DNA of 41,530 bases from UBA1181 sp045226255 (GCA_045226255.1 JBGVCG010000039.1:1-41530), one strand, 5' to 3'. Positions 32,351 through 41,127 are shown, counted from the stretch's first letter. Numbers and translations: made by a program. The notes: generated by a model not told the origin, from the letters alone.

Positions 32351-35300
32351 TTATTTCGTCAAGACGATTTTTTTGCCATTCCATAGGTATAGCGTCGAAT
32401 AGCGTCGGTTCACCACCCTACGTCCGAATAGGTCATAGAGGATATTATCCTCCAAGATGTTCGTCACGTCGCTGATCGGTTGCTGCACCTGTGTCGGCTC
32501 GATGAAGATAGAGTCGTCCAGATCTCCCACCAACGTGCCGTATTCCGCCCAGCCGGATGCCTCATAATCGGCAAGCGATTCGGCATAGACATGGATAGTC
32601 GGATGGGACGAGAAGAGATAGCTGGCAATGCTTGGTGGAGTCGTCGCCTTAACGTAGGCGTCCTTCACCGCCGATTCATAGAATGCCCCTTGCTGGATAT
32701 TCTTCACCTCGGAGCCGATTACCACTTTCGATAGTTGGTCACAGTAAGCGAACGCATCGAATCCTATGGTGGTGACACTGTCCGGTATCACTGCTCCCTG
32801 CAGGCTTGAGTGGCTAAACGACTGTTGCCCGATGGAGGTGACGGACTGAGGCAGGACTACCGAAACAAGTTTTGTGCACTCGTAGAAGAAGTCGTCCCCA
32901 ATCATATCCGTAGTGGTCATGTGGTCTTCGTAATAGGCATCGCCCCCGCTCACGATCGTCGCCCCGGAGAGATCCAGCGACTGCAACCTCCCTTCGTTGA
33001 TCAGCTTGCGGAGGTACTGCACGTCGGTACCATTGAGCGGACCAGTGATGACAGCCTTTATGGCTTGGGAGGTAAGGGAATCGGACAAAGTGCCTGGCTC
33101 GGTCAGGTGGACGACCTCCTTCCCGCCTTCTTGCTTGGTCACCTCATGCAGGGTGCCGTCTGCATCGACGGAATAGATGGAGAAATCCTTTCCGATGGAG
33201 GATGGCAGGCAGAAACTCAGCGTGTTGGAGGCGTAGAGCATCTTGCCCTCCTTGTTCTGCACCAAGAAGCCTATGCCCCCCGTACCCGTCATGGCATAGA
33301 AGGAATCCGCCTGCATATAAGTATACTCGGAAGGCTCCGCCACCTCCGAAATGTAGTCCGTGAACTGTCCCAGGTTAGCGTAGAGGCCGACCATCTCCGA
33401 ACCCGTTCGCTTCTCTCCTGGTGTAGTCAGGAAGTCGGTGGTCAACACATAATCGGCGCGGTCTTCCACGAAAAGGATCTCCCTGTTCTTCTTCGGATAT
33501 TGTGAGATCTCCTCCAACGTCCGGTCTATGTCTTCCTGCAGCACCTCCATGGAACGGACCCCGTAGTCGTCGATGGTCAGGCTGCAAGGCTCGAAGAATC
33601 CCCATACGGTGAAGAAGTCGGTCAGGTCCTCCTGCGCCACCTCGCATACCTTTCGGACGAACTTCAGCGAGCTATTGTTCGTATTATCCCAAAGTTCCAA
33701 AGGATCCTTACGCAACTCCTGGAAGAGCGTCGGGTAGAACGAAGTGTTCTTCCTTGCCTGATGGTAGTAGAGGTACAGTTGGTAATACATCCTCATCATG
33801 CTGGAAACGTTTCGTATGAAGTATGGCGTATGGTGCACATAGTCGTTCATCGTGGTGGAGAGCGACAATCCCTTGGAGGTGGTGCGTCCGTCAAGGAAGC
33901 AGATCACGTTGGAGAAGAGGTTGTTCGAAACCTCCGTGCAGCCTTCCAGGTTGATGGCTTGCTGGTTATTGTGCCCACACTCGTGTCCGGCGCACCAATC
34001 ATCCTGGTCCTCCCTGCTCACGTCAAACGTTTTGGAGATACAGTCCACCGAATTGTACGATGTGCGGTAGGTGGTGGAGTTGGCATATCCATCGTCGGTT
34101 TCGTTCCCTTCGATGGCGAAGTTCGGGTTGTTGTAGTAGATCGGGAAGTAGGCTTCGCCGCCCGTCAGGTTGTAGGGCGGATTGGCCCGTTGTCCGGTGG
34201 CCACCGACTCGCAGATACCCATCAGCTCCTTCTCCCACACGGTGAGGCTATCGAACCAGATGACATCCTTGTCGATGGAGGAAGGGAAGAGCTCCCGATA
34301 GGAGGAGGTCCTGAAGTTGAGCAACGTCTCCGCCCCCTTGACGGTGAAGAGCTCATGCGTGGCGTTGCCTAACAACTCCACGTACTCGGCATCGTTATGG
34401 CGCGCCAAATCATAGTAACCATTCACCACGCCACCCTCGACATGGATCTTGAGGGTAGGCCACTCGTTGAGCTTCTTCGTCATCGAGCGGGTATCGGCGG
34501 TATAGACGATATAGTAGAGGGCATCCTTCCGCCCATCGATGATGTTCACTCCCTTGGAGAGTCTTGTGCCTGCCTTCGCATTTGAGATGAGGGCGTTGCC
34601 GACACATCCCGCGAAGTAGAGCGTTGCGTCGCTCGGTACATCTTGGTCCACGAAGACGTAGATGGCTTCATTATCCGCCGAATAGATACCCGTCGGATTA
34701 CCCATGTATGAGCCACCGGAACTCATGAGCAAGTTGTTCCAATAGTTGGCGTCGCTATAGGCCGCATAATCATGGATCCTGAAATCCTTTTCGTACTTAT
34801 TCCAATCATTATTCTTGATTTTCAAGGCAATAGCAATGATTCCATCAGGTATTTCGCTTCCCTTCATCGCTTGGGAGAGATCATTATCGCCCATCGCGGC
34901 ATATTCGTCCCTCAGTTCCGTGCAGGCCGCATCTTTGAAGTAGGTGTCAAGCTTTGAGCGCAGGATGAGCAGCGGGTCTTTCTCTTGCGCATAGTACTCG
35001 TCCAAGGTCCCCTTGATGGTGCCGAACTCGTTCCATTCGGACCCTTTATAGGTGTTCTCCATCTCCGAATAGACGAGAATATCCGGTTCGGAAGAGAAGA
35101 GGTAATTGTCGATCTGAGGAGGATACATCGGTATGACATAGGCGACCTTAACGGAGGAGCTATAGAATACGCCTTGCGCCAGGGATGTGACATTGGCCCC
35201 GATGACGACAGTGTGCAGCGCCTCGCAATAGGCAAAGGCGTCCATACCGATCGACTCGACATTTTGAGGGATGACAACTTCCTTCAGACCCGTGTGGGAA

Positions 35301-35680
35301 AAGGCGTTGGCGTAGATTTTCGTGACCGATTGGGGAAGCACTACATACTGCAGGTTCGAGCATTCCGTGAACATAGCCTCCCCGATGGCATTCTTCCTTG
35401 TCCGATGGTTTTCGTAATAGGCGTCCCCACCGCTCACGATCGCCACTTCGGAGAGGTCCAGCGACGTGACCGACCCCTCGTCAATCAGCTGCCGAAGGTA
35501 TTTGACGTCCGTTCCGTTGATGGAACCCGTGATCTTCACCTCCTTGTCGCCTGGGGAAAAGAGGGAGGATAGGGAACCAGCCTCTTCCACATGGAATGTG
35601 CTCATCGACCAGACATCCATGGCGCAACATGCCATGAAGGAGAATAGCGTAGTGGTTATTTTGGTAAAAAGTTTTTTCAT
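32351..35680 (-). CDS. Secreted M60-like zinc peptidase between two BspA-type leucine-rich modules
   Basis: An 1109-residue protein. The signal peptide covers about 1-25. BspA/LRR_5 repeats span about 45-225 (LDLSEVAIVSGGDAYY, VVLPQSVTKIYANAFSH, SIGMDAFAYCEALHTVVIG). The M60/enhancin-like peptidase region spans about 235-720, with HECGH at 566-570 and Glu583 (or Glu579) as a possible third zinc ligand in NLEGCTEVSNNLF. A second LRR_5 module at about 872-1055 repeats the first one closely (LDLSGATIVSGGDAYY, VVLPQSVTSIGQQSFSH, TIGFDAFAYCDQLSKVVIG). A short tail resembling a sorting signal ends it (ILYDLFGRRVV). M60 enzymes cut mucin-type O-glycoproteins in studied cases; that target is inferred here. 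A CAAAGATA box at 35792-35799 is a possible -7 element 112 bases upstream. Confidence 0.85.
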   Translation of the reverse strand: MKKLFTKITTTLFSFMACCAMDVWSMSTFHVEEAGSLSSLFSPGDKEVKITGSINGTDVKYLRQLIDEGSVTSLDLSEVAIVSGGDAYYENHRTRKNAIGEAMFTECSNLQYVVLPQSVTKIYANAFSHTGLKEVVIPQNVESIGMDAFAYCEALHTVVIGANVTSLAQGVFYSSSVKVAYVIPMYPPQIDNYLFSSEPDILVYSEMENTYKGSEWNEFGTIKGTLDEYYAQEKDPLLILRSKLDTYFKDAACTELRDEYAAMGDNDLSQAMKGSEIPDGIIAIALKIKNNDWNKYEKDFRIHDYAAYSDANYWNNLLMSSGGSYMGNPTGIYSADNEAIYVFVDQDVPSDATLYFAGCVGNALISNAKAGTRLSKGVNIIDGRKDALYYIVYTADTRSMTKKLNEWPTLKIHVEGGVVNGYYDLARHNDAEYVELLGNATHELFTVKGAETLLNFRTSSYRELFPSSIDKDVIWFDSLTVWEKELMGICESVATGQRANPPYNLTGGEAYFPIYYNNPNFAIEGNETDDGYANSTTYRTSYNSVDCISKTFDVSREDQDDWCAGHECGHNNQQAINLEGCTEVSNNLFSNVICFLDGRTTSKGLSLSTTMNDYVHHTPYFIRNVSSMMRMYYQLYLYYHQARKNTSFYPTLFQELRKDPLELWDNTNNSSLKFVRKVCEVAQEDLTDFFTVWGFFEPCSLTIDDYGVRSMEVLQEDIDRTLEEISQYPKKNREILFVEDRADYVLTTDFLTTPGEKRTGSEMVGLYANLGQFTDYISEVAEPSEYTYMQADSFYAMTGTGGIGFLVQNKEGKMLYASNTLSFCLPSSIGKDFSIYSVDADGTLHEVTKQEGGKEVVHLTEPGTLSDSLTSQAIKAVITGPLNGTDVQYLRKLINEGRLQSLDLSGATIVSGGDAYYEDHMTTTDMIGDDFFYECTKLVSVVLPQSVTSIGQQSFSHSSLQGAVIPDSVTTIGFDAFAYCDQLSKVVIGSEVKNIQQGAFYESAVKDAYVKATTPPSIASYLFSSHPTIHVYAESLADYEASGWAEYGTLVGDLDDSIFIEPTQVQQPISDVTNILEDNILYDLFGRRVVNRRYSTLYLWNGKKIVLTK

Positions 35681-35844
35681 ACGCTTATGCTTTATTTATA
35701 GACTGCTAAAAACCAAGAAATAAAAAGTTGTGATATGCCACTTTTACAAAAGAGAGGAGCTACCATCGGCAAAGCATTTTCCCTCTCGTAACAAAGATAA
35801 AAAAATTTTTCAAGTGTGTAACATGACCCTTTCATTTAGATTAG

Positions 35845-35868
35845 GCAGAAGGTGAATATTCGTTCTGC
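35845..35868. other. Palindromic element in the M60-sodB gap
   Basis: GCAGAA (35845-35850) and TTCTGC (35863-35868) flank an inner GAATATTC palindrome. The 35681-36053 gap otherwise contains the M60 gene's -7 box and leader on one side and the sodB terminator on the other. I see no gene in it. Confidence 0.35.
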
Positions 35869-35960
35869 GTTTATGGAATCGTAAATCGTTAAATAGTAAA
35901 TGTTATATTATATCTAATACAGTAAGTAAAACCGCCGGGAGTGTAATCTTGCCTCGAAAG

Positions 35961-36000
35961 AAAAAGGTTGAGTGGACAGCGTAACGGCCACCCACTCAAC
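35961..36000 (-). terminator. Terminator of sodB
   Basis: A 9-bp stem (35967-35975 with 35992-36000) with a 16-nt loop. On the minus strand CTTTTT follows, about 55 bases past the sodB stop. Confidence 0.7.
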
Positions 36001-36053
36001 TCCATCTTGTATAGTTCTGTTTACCAGCCTATTGCACTGATAATTTATGCTGG

Positions 36054-36650
36054 TTATTTCGCATTATACCGTTGCTCCACGACTTGCCAGTCGATGATTG
36101 ACCAAAGAGCGGCGAGGTGGTCCGGACGACGGTTCTGATAGTCCAAATAGTAGGCGTGCTCCCACACGTCGAAGGTCAGCAGGGGTTTCAGTCCTTGCTT
36201 TGCGGGGTTAGCGGCGTTCGCCTCTTGGGTGATGACGAGCTTGCCATTAGCGTCCGCGGAGAGCCACACCCAGCCGGAGCCGAATAGGGTAGCGCCCTTC
36301 TTCTGGAACTCCTCCTTGAAGGCGTCGAACGACCCAAAGTCCCTGGTGATCGCATTGGCGATATTTCCCGCAGGCTGGTTGTCCGCTTTAGCCGGACGGA
36401 ACTGTCCGAAGTAGAGCTCATGGTTCAGTATTTGTCCTGCGTTGTTGAAGATTCCGCCAGTCGATTTCTTGACGATCTCCACGAGCGGCGTCTCTTCGAA
36501 GCCCGAGCCTGGCAACAGTGCATTGAGGTTGTTCACGTAAGCTTGCAGGTGCTTCCCATGGTGGAAGGCGATGGTCTGCTGGCTGATAACTGGTTCCAAC
36601 GCATTGGCGGCGTAGGGGAGTGTCATCAATTCAAATTTTTGGCTAGCCAT
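36054..36650 (-). CDS. sodB: Superoxide dismutase [Fe/Mn]
   Basis: A 198-residue cytoplasmic enzyme that dismutates superoxide. The first metal-ligand helix is ISQQTIAFHHGKHLQAYVNNLN. The second ligand is in GGIFNNAGQILNHELYFGQF. The signature DVWEHAYYLDYQNRRPDHLAALWSIIDW gives the Asp and the last His. The family uses iron, manganese or either in anaerobes of this group, and the metal is not decided here. It stands alone with its own promoter and terminator. Confidence 0.95.
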   Translation of the reverse strand: MASQKFELMTLPYAANALEPVISQQTIAFHHGKHLQAYVNNLNALLPGSGFEETPLVEIVKKSTGGIFNNAGQILNHELYFGQFRPAKADNQPAGNIANAITRDFGSFDAFKEEFQKKGATLFGSGWVWLSADANGKLVITQEANAANPAKQGLKPLLTFDVWEHAYYLDYQNRRPDHLAALWSIIDWQVVEQRYNAK

Positions 36651-36677
36651 ATTTGTTTGTTTTTAAGTGAATGAATC

Positions 36678-36739
36678 GAGGCAACGGTTCTTCCCTTGCC
36701 TCAAGACAAAGATATGGATTTTTTGTGTGGAATGCCAAT
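36678..36739 (-). promoter_or_regulatory. sodB promoter and 5' leader hairpin
   Basis: On the minus strand ATTG (36739-36736), a 21-base spacer and TATCTTTG (36714-36707) place the start near 36700. A 7-bp inverted repeat GAGGCAA/TTGCCTC (36678-36684 with 36696-36702) would then form a hairpin at the very 5' end of the roughly 50-nt leader. Confidence 0.5.
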
Positions 36740-36893
36740 AGGGCTATAATTAATTTTTTGTGTGATGGTGGCAGGGTAGATATTCCGTTGATTTCTGTTG
36801 CCGTTGTGTGTTCTTCCAGAGGGAATTATATCTCGAAGAAATAATTAGGTTAGTCGTTTTTTGTTGATATTGAATAGGTTAGGTGGTCTGAAA

Positions 36894-37979
36894 TTATTTC
36901 ACGATCACGCCGCCACCGATTACCTTGCCCTCTTGGTAGAGGACGACGGATTGTCCTGGCGTAACTCCCCAGACGGGTTGGGCGAAGTGTACCTTCATCT
37001 TGTTACCGTCCGTCTCGATGGTGGCGGGTGTTGCCGGACTTTTATACCGTATGCGGGCCTCGACGTTGGGGTTGTTCTGCAATGCTTCAAGGTCGGTGAA
37101 TTGGCAAGCGCGGGCTTCCAGTTTATCGCTCAGCAGATCCTCCCGTGTGCCTAATTTGACTGTATTTTTTTGGGCGTTGATACCTGCCACGTAGCGGGGT
37201 TCCCCGAAGGCGACCCGTAGGCCTTTGCGCTGTCCTATCGTGTAGTTCTGGAATCCCTCATGGGTGCCTATCTTACGTCCCTGCATGTCGACGAAGTGTC
37301 CCGGAACGCACCGCTCCGCATAGTTTTCCACGTTGGTCTGCAGGAATTCACGGTAGTCGTCGTTGGGGATGAAACAGATCTCCTGGCTTTCGGTCTTGGT
37401 GGATAGCTTCTCGTACCCTCTCTGTTTGGCCATGGCCCGCACCTCTGTTTTGGTGTATTGGCCTAATGGGAAGAGCGTCCGTGAGAGGAACTCCTCCTTG
37501 ATGCGCCACAGGAAATAGGTTTGGTCCTTGAGGTTGTCCACCGCATTGCAGAGGTAGTGGTGGCCGTTTTCCTCCTTGATCTGTGCGTAATGGCCGGTGG
37601 CGATGTAGTCGCAACCCATTTGGTCGGCCACCTCCACCAGTTTGCCCCATTTGATGGTGGCGTTGCAGATGACGCACGGGTTGGGGGTGCGCCCCGCCAT
37701 GTATTCGTCGATGAAGTTCTGGATGACCGATTCCCGGAAGTTCTCCCTCAGGTCGACGATGTGATGTTCGAACCCTAGGCTTTCGGCCATGCGTTTGGCC
37801 TCCATGATGGCGTCTATGGTGCAGCAGCCCTTCTCCTTGGCGAGGCAGCTCTCCTTCATGCTGTCCCATGTGCGGTAGGTGACCCCCACCAGGTCGTAGC
37901 CCTGCTCTTGGAGTAGGATGGCGGACATCGTGCTGTCGATGCCTCCGCTCATGGCCATTAAGACTTTCCCTTTGCTCAT
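36894..37979 (-). CDS. mnmA: tRNA-specific 2-thiouridylase MnmA
   Basis: A 361-residue cytoplasmic enzyme making 2-thiouridine at position 34 of Lys, Glu and Gln tRNAs. The PP-loop SGGIDS is at 11-16. Catalytic Cys102 in RTPNPCVICN and Cys202 in SQEICFIP form the usual pair. ATGHYA at 127-132 and LGQYTKTEVR follow, then the central and C-terminal beta-barrel domains. Length is typical. It begins 20 bases after ychF ends on the same strand, so the two are likely co-transcribed. Confidence 0.95.
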   Translation of the reverse strand: MSKGKVLMAMSGGIDSTMSAILLQEQGYDLVGVTYRTWDSMKESCLAKEKGCCTIDAIMEAKRMAESLGFEHHIVDLRENFRESVIQNFIDEYMAGRTPNPCVICNATIKWGKLVEVADQMGCDYIATGHYAQIKEENGHHYLCNAVDNLKDQTYFLWRIKEEFLSRTLFPLGQYTKTEVRAMAKQRGYEKLSTKTESQEICFIPNDDYREFLQTNVENYAERCVPGHFVDMQGRKIGTHEGFQNYTIGQRKGLRVAFGEPRYVAGINAQKNTVKLGTREDLLSDKLEARACQFTDLEALQNNPNVEARIRYKSPATPATIETDGNKMKVHFAQPVWGVTPGQSVVLYQEGKVIGGGVIVK

Positions 37980-37999
37980 GGTTGCCGAGGAGTTATTTC

Positions 38000-39100
38000 T
38001 CAGACGTTGAAACGGAAGTGCATGATGTCACCGTCCTGTCCGATGTATTCTTTTCCCTCTATGGATATCTTACCAGCTTCGCGGCAGGCTGCTTCGGAGC
38101 CCAAGGCCACGTAGTCCTCGTATTTGATGACCTCGGCGCGGATGAATCCCTTCTCGAAGTCCGTGTGGATGATGCCGGCGCATTGCGGAGCCTTCATGCC
38201 GCGACGGAAGGTCCATGCGCGGGTCTCGTCCGCTCCTGAGGTGAAGAAGGTCTGGAGGTCCAGCAGCTTGTAGGCCGCTTTGATCAGTCTGGCCACGCCC
38301 GACTCCTTCAGTCCCACCTCTTCGAGGAACATCTGGCGCTCCTCGTAGGTCTCCAGTTCGGCGATATCCGCTTCGGTGGCGGCCGCCACGATCAGCATGT
38401 CAGCCTTCTCCTCCTTGATAGCCTCCGCTACCGCTTGGGTATATTTGTTTCCTGATACGGCACTGGCCTCGTCCACGTTGCAGACGTAGAGCACTGGCTT
38501 GGTGGTGAGGAGGAAGAGGTCCTTGACGATCGGTTTCTCCTCTTTGGTGAGCTCCACGGTACGGGCAGACTTGCCAGCCTCCAATGCGGCCTTGTATCTC
38601 AGGAGGATGTCCAGCACTGCCTTGGCGGTCTTGTCGCCTCCGGTCTGGGCTTGCTTCTGTACTTTCTGGATGCGGCTCTCGACGGTCTCCAAGTCTTTCA
38701 GTTGGAGCTCCATGTCGATGATCTCCTTGTCGCGCACAGGGTCCACGCTACCGTCCACATGTGTCACGTTCTCGTCGTCGAAGCAACGGAGCACGTGGAG
38801 GATGGCGTCCGTCTCGCGGATGTTGGCGAGGAACTTATTGCCCAAGCCCTCTCCCTTGCTGGCTCCCTTCACGAGACCCGCGATGTCCACGATCTCCACC
38901 GTGGTAGGGATGACACGTTGCGGATGGTCGATCTCCGCCAGTTTGTTGAGACGCTCGTCAGGCACGGTGATCACGCCCACGTTAGGCTCTATTGTGCAGA
39001 ATGGAAAATTAGCCGCTTGCGCTTTCGCGTTGGATAAACAGTTGAAAAGGGTTGACTTTCCTACGTTAGGCAACCCCACGATGCCACATTGTAATGCCAT
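38000..39100 (-). CDS. ychF: Ribosome-associated P-loop ATPase YchF (OLA1 family)
   Basis: A 366-residue Obg-family protein that prefers ATP and binds ribosomes. G1 is GLPNVGKSTLFN at 8-19, the switch region holds NFPFCTIEPNVGVI, and G3 is DIAGLVKGASKGEGLGNKFL. The G4 position reads NVDEAS instead of NKxD, the family's known departure that gives ATP preference. A helical arm is followed by the C-terminal TGS domain (TFFTSGADETRAWTFRRG, IHTDFEKGFIRAEVI). It is the first gene of the likely ychF-mnmA unit. Confidence 0.95.
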   Translation of the reverse strand: MALQCGIVGLPNVGKSTLFNCLSNAKAQAANFPFCTIEPNVGVITVPDERLNKLAEIDHPQRVIPTTVEIVDIAGLVKGASKGEGLGNKFLANIRETDAILHVLRCFDDENVTHVDGSVDPVRDKEIIDMELQLKDLETVESRIQKVQKQAQTGGDKTAKAVLDILLRYKAALEAGKSARTVELTKEEKPIVKDLFLLTTKPVLYVCNVDEASAVSGNKYTQAVAEAIKEEKADMLIVAAATEADIAELETYEERQMFLEEVGLKESGVARLIKAAYKLLDLQTFFTSGADETRAWTFRRGMKAPQCAGIIHTDFEKGFIRAEVIKYEDYVALGSEAACREAGKISIEGKEYIGQDGDIMHFRFNV

Positions 39101-39241
39101 ATTTTGTTATGTATTATTTCTTTTAATTCTTTCCGCGAAGATACCTATTCTTTTTTAGTTTACCCTTTTTCATGGTTGATTATTTGTTTTGCGGGGTGTT
39201 TTCAGGGTGTTGTGGATGAATTTGTTTGGGCGATAGGTATT

Positions 39242-39383
39242 GAGTCAATAGTAAATTGTAAATGGTAAAATATGCATAACAGGATAATAAAACGACGGGG
39301 TGAAGAAGGGCTTCACGCAACCGTCGTCCCTGCAAATTTACATAAATTTCTTTTCTCAAAAGAGTCAATAGTAAATTGTAAAT
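39242..39383. repeat. Pair of 22-base direct repeats flanking the terminator hairpin
   Basis: The 22 bases at 39242-39263 (starting GAGTCAATAGTAAATTG) recur identically at 39362-39383, 120 bases apart. The second copy lies just beyond the stop of the downstream lipoprotein gene. The enclosed 98 bases contain the double hairpin listed separately. The 39101-39398 gap holds nothing else I can identify. Confidence 0.8.
39285..39327 (-). terminator. Nested-stem terminator of the lipoprotein gene
   Basis: Outer 7-bp stem ACGACGG/CCGTCGT (39292-39298 with 39321-39327) encloses a 6-bp stem GTGAAG/CTTCAC (39300-39305 with 39311-39316). On the minus strand TTTTATTAT follows. It lies about 70 bases past the stop at 39399. 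Confidence 0.65.
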
Positions 39384-39398
39384 CTTTCTATATCCCTT

Positions 39399-40340
39399 TT
39401 ATTGTTTCAAGGTTAAATAGAATTCTCCCGCTCTTCTGGTTCTTTCGTTCATTTGCTCGAATAAAAGGGAATCCACGTAAGCTTTTCGGCTTTTGATGTC
39501 GATGTTTGTGATTTTAAACAATTGTTCGTCGGCTATGGCTATTTCCCTCTCGAAATACGAGTCGCAAAAAGAATTACTGAACAATCTGGGCTTACTATTT
39601 GATTTAAGTAGATCCCAGTATTCCTTGGATGTGTATAGTGTTTCGCCTCCCTTTTCCACCCAAAGGATATTGAATGCGTAATCATATTCACCACTGACGT
39701 AATCCAAAGTGTCCTCAGCATATTCTGGGTACCTAGAGAAACTACAGCCATATCGATCAACATAGGCATCATAAATATGGAATTTGATAATTGGATTACT
39801 GGCTCCTTCTTTTGACGCTTTACTTATAATTCCTCCAAAATTTGTTATCTCATTATCATAGAGATCAATATTGGCATTTATAGTTTTGCGTTTTCTAGGT
39901 GGGCAATGAAATCGATCTTCCGATTCTCCCAGGGTATAGTATATTTTTGCATATTTATTGAACGATGTGTCTCTTTTTATGCTCTCGCGGATGTCGGTTA
40001 TCTTCTTCCAAGCGGAATCACAACATACATTGGCGTACTGATCGTATTTTTCTTGGAGCTCCTTTATCCTATTTGTGTCCGTTACCATTTCACGGTATTT
40101 TATGATATCGCGATAGGTCACGTCCGCATATTTTAGGTATAGATCCTTAGCGAGATGTCTTAGATATGACTCTTCTGATCCAATATATGCGAGAGGTTTC
40201 TCTAAATTCAGGTCACTATAATCCTTACAAATTTTGACCATTTCTTTATTGCTAAGGGGCTCGGTGATGGACTTGTCAATGGCTGATTTACATGATGTTA
40301 ATGCACAAATGAAACCCAATAAAAAGTATCTCTTTTTCAT
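39399..40340 (-). CDS. Lipoprotein of unknown function
   Basis: A 313-residue protein I do not recognise. MKKRYFLLGFICALTSC is a lipoprotein signal with lipidated Cys17, so it is membrane-anchored. The mature part is helical and charged (TNRIKELQEKYDQYANVC), then mixed with many Tyr and Asp (YDAYVDRYGCSFSRYPEYAEDTLDY). No repeat, catalytic motif or further membrane segment is seen. Codon use is more AT-rich than the neighbouring ychF and mnmA genes. It stands alone. A CAAAAGTA box (TACTTTTG on the coding strand) at 40442-40449 could be its -7 element, leaving a leader near 95 nt. Confidence 0.8.
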   Translation of the reverse strand: MKKRYFLLGFICALTSCKSAIDKSITEPLSNKEMVKICKDYSDLNLEKPLAYIGSEESYLRHLAKDLYLKYADVTYRDIIKYREMVTDTNRIKELQEKYDQYANVCCDSAWKKITDIRESIKRDTSFNKYAKIYYTLGESEDRFHCPPRKRKTINANIDLYDNEITNFGGIISKASKEGASNPIIKFHIYDAYVDRYGCSFSRYPEYAEDTLDYVSGEYDYAFNILWVEKGGETLYTSKEYWDLLKSNSKPRLFSNSFCDSYFEREIAIADEQLFKITNIDIKSRKAYVDSLLFEQMNERTRRAGEFYLTLKQ

Positions 40341-40668
40341 GTTATTGAATATTAAAGCGAAGGTTCTAAAAATTTATTTTTCAACGCTCGCCAGAACCTG
40401 TTAGGTCGAATGATGAAAAGCCTTTCATTCTGAATTGCCCTCAAAAGTAATATAAAAAATGTAAAATATACGTATATTAATATGATAAAATGAGTATTTT
40501 GTACATTTATTATTTGTTGTCAATTATTCGAAGTATGTAGGTGTGGAAGTAGAATCCTTTATTTTTAATAATGTGTTATTACAGTGAATGTGACGTTGAA
40601 GGATAAAAAGAATGTGGAGTAGACTAATGTAATAGTTGCAGGATGTATTTCCCTATCATCATTTTGAG
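40341..40668. other. AT-rich intergenic region
   Basis: The gap between the lipoprotein gene and the Dabb gene. It holds divergent -7 boxes (40442-40449 minus; 40669-40676 plus) and a small imperfect hairpin near 40408-40430. I see no gene or RNA in it. Confidence 0.5.
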
Positions 40669-40676
40669 TATATTTG
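40669..40676 (+). promoter_or_regulatory. -7 box of the Dabb gene
   Basis: TATATTTG matches TAnnTTTG. A weak TTTC lies 17 bases upstream (40648-40651). The leader is about 45 nt. Confidence 0.4.
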
Positions 40677-40727
40677 TGGGAGCGGAATCGCAGATAGTTA
40701 AAATCATATAATAATAAAGAAGACATT

Positions 40728-41033
40728 ATGGTAAAGCATGTTATTTTGTGGACGTTGAAGGACACCTTCTCAGCGTCTGAGAAAGAGGAGATTAAGGCAG
40801 GCATCAAAGCTGGTTTGGAAGGATTGAAGGGAGTTGTCCCTGGTTTGATCGACGTGAAGGTGAATGTCAATGGCTTGCCTACTTCCAATGTCGATGTGAT
40901 GTTGGACTCAACCTTGGAGAGCTTTGAGGCCTTGAAGGCGTATGCGGTGCACCCTGCCCATGTGCAGGTGGCGGACACGAAGGTACGTCCTTTCACCGCC
41001 GACAGGAAATGCTTGGATTTTGAGGTCGAATAA
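40728..41033 (+). CDS. Dabb-family (stress-responsive A/B barrel) protein
   Basis: A 101-residue cytoplasmic dimeric ferredoxin-like barrel protein. MVKHVILWTLKD at the start, LEGLKGVVPGLIDVKVNVN in the middle, and AYAVHPAHVQVADTKVRPF near the end are the family's hallmarks; the His-Pro-x-His pair is at 75-78. The biochemical role of this group is mostly unknown. It stands alone between an AT-rich gap and a hairpin, directly before the rRNA operon. Confidence 0.9.
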   Translation: MVKHVILWTLKDTFSASEKEEIKAGIKAGLEGLKGVVPGLIDVKVNVNGLPTSNVDVMLDSTLESFEALKAYAVHPAHVQVADTKVRPFTADRKCLDFEVE

Positions 41034-41098
41034 TTGGTTCGGAAGGAGTGAACGGGCAGGCTGATCTGCTCGAATCATACGTGCAGAAATCATGGGAT

Positions 41099-41127
41099 GG
41101 TGGCGACTTGTGGGTAAGTGCGCCACC
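41099..41127 (+). terminator. Probable terminator of the Dabb gene
   Basis: A stem GGTGGCG/CGCCACC (41099-41105 with 41121-41127), extended inward by ACTT/AAGT past one bulged G. The T run is weak. It separates the Dabb gene from the rRNA promoter. Confidence 0.55.
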
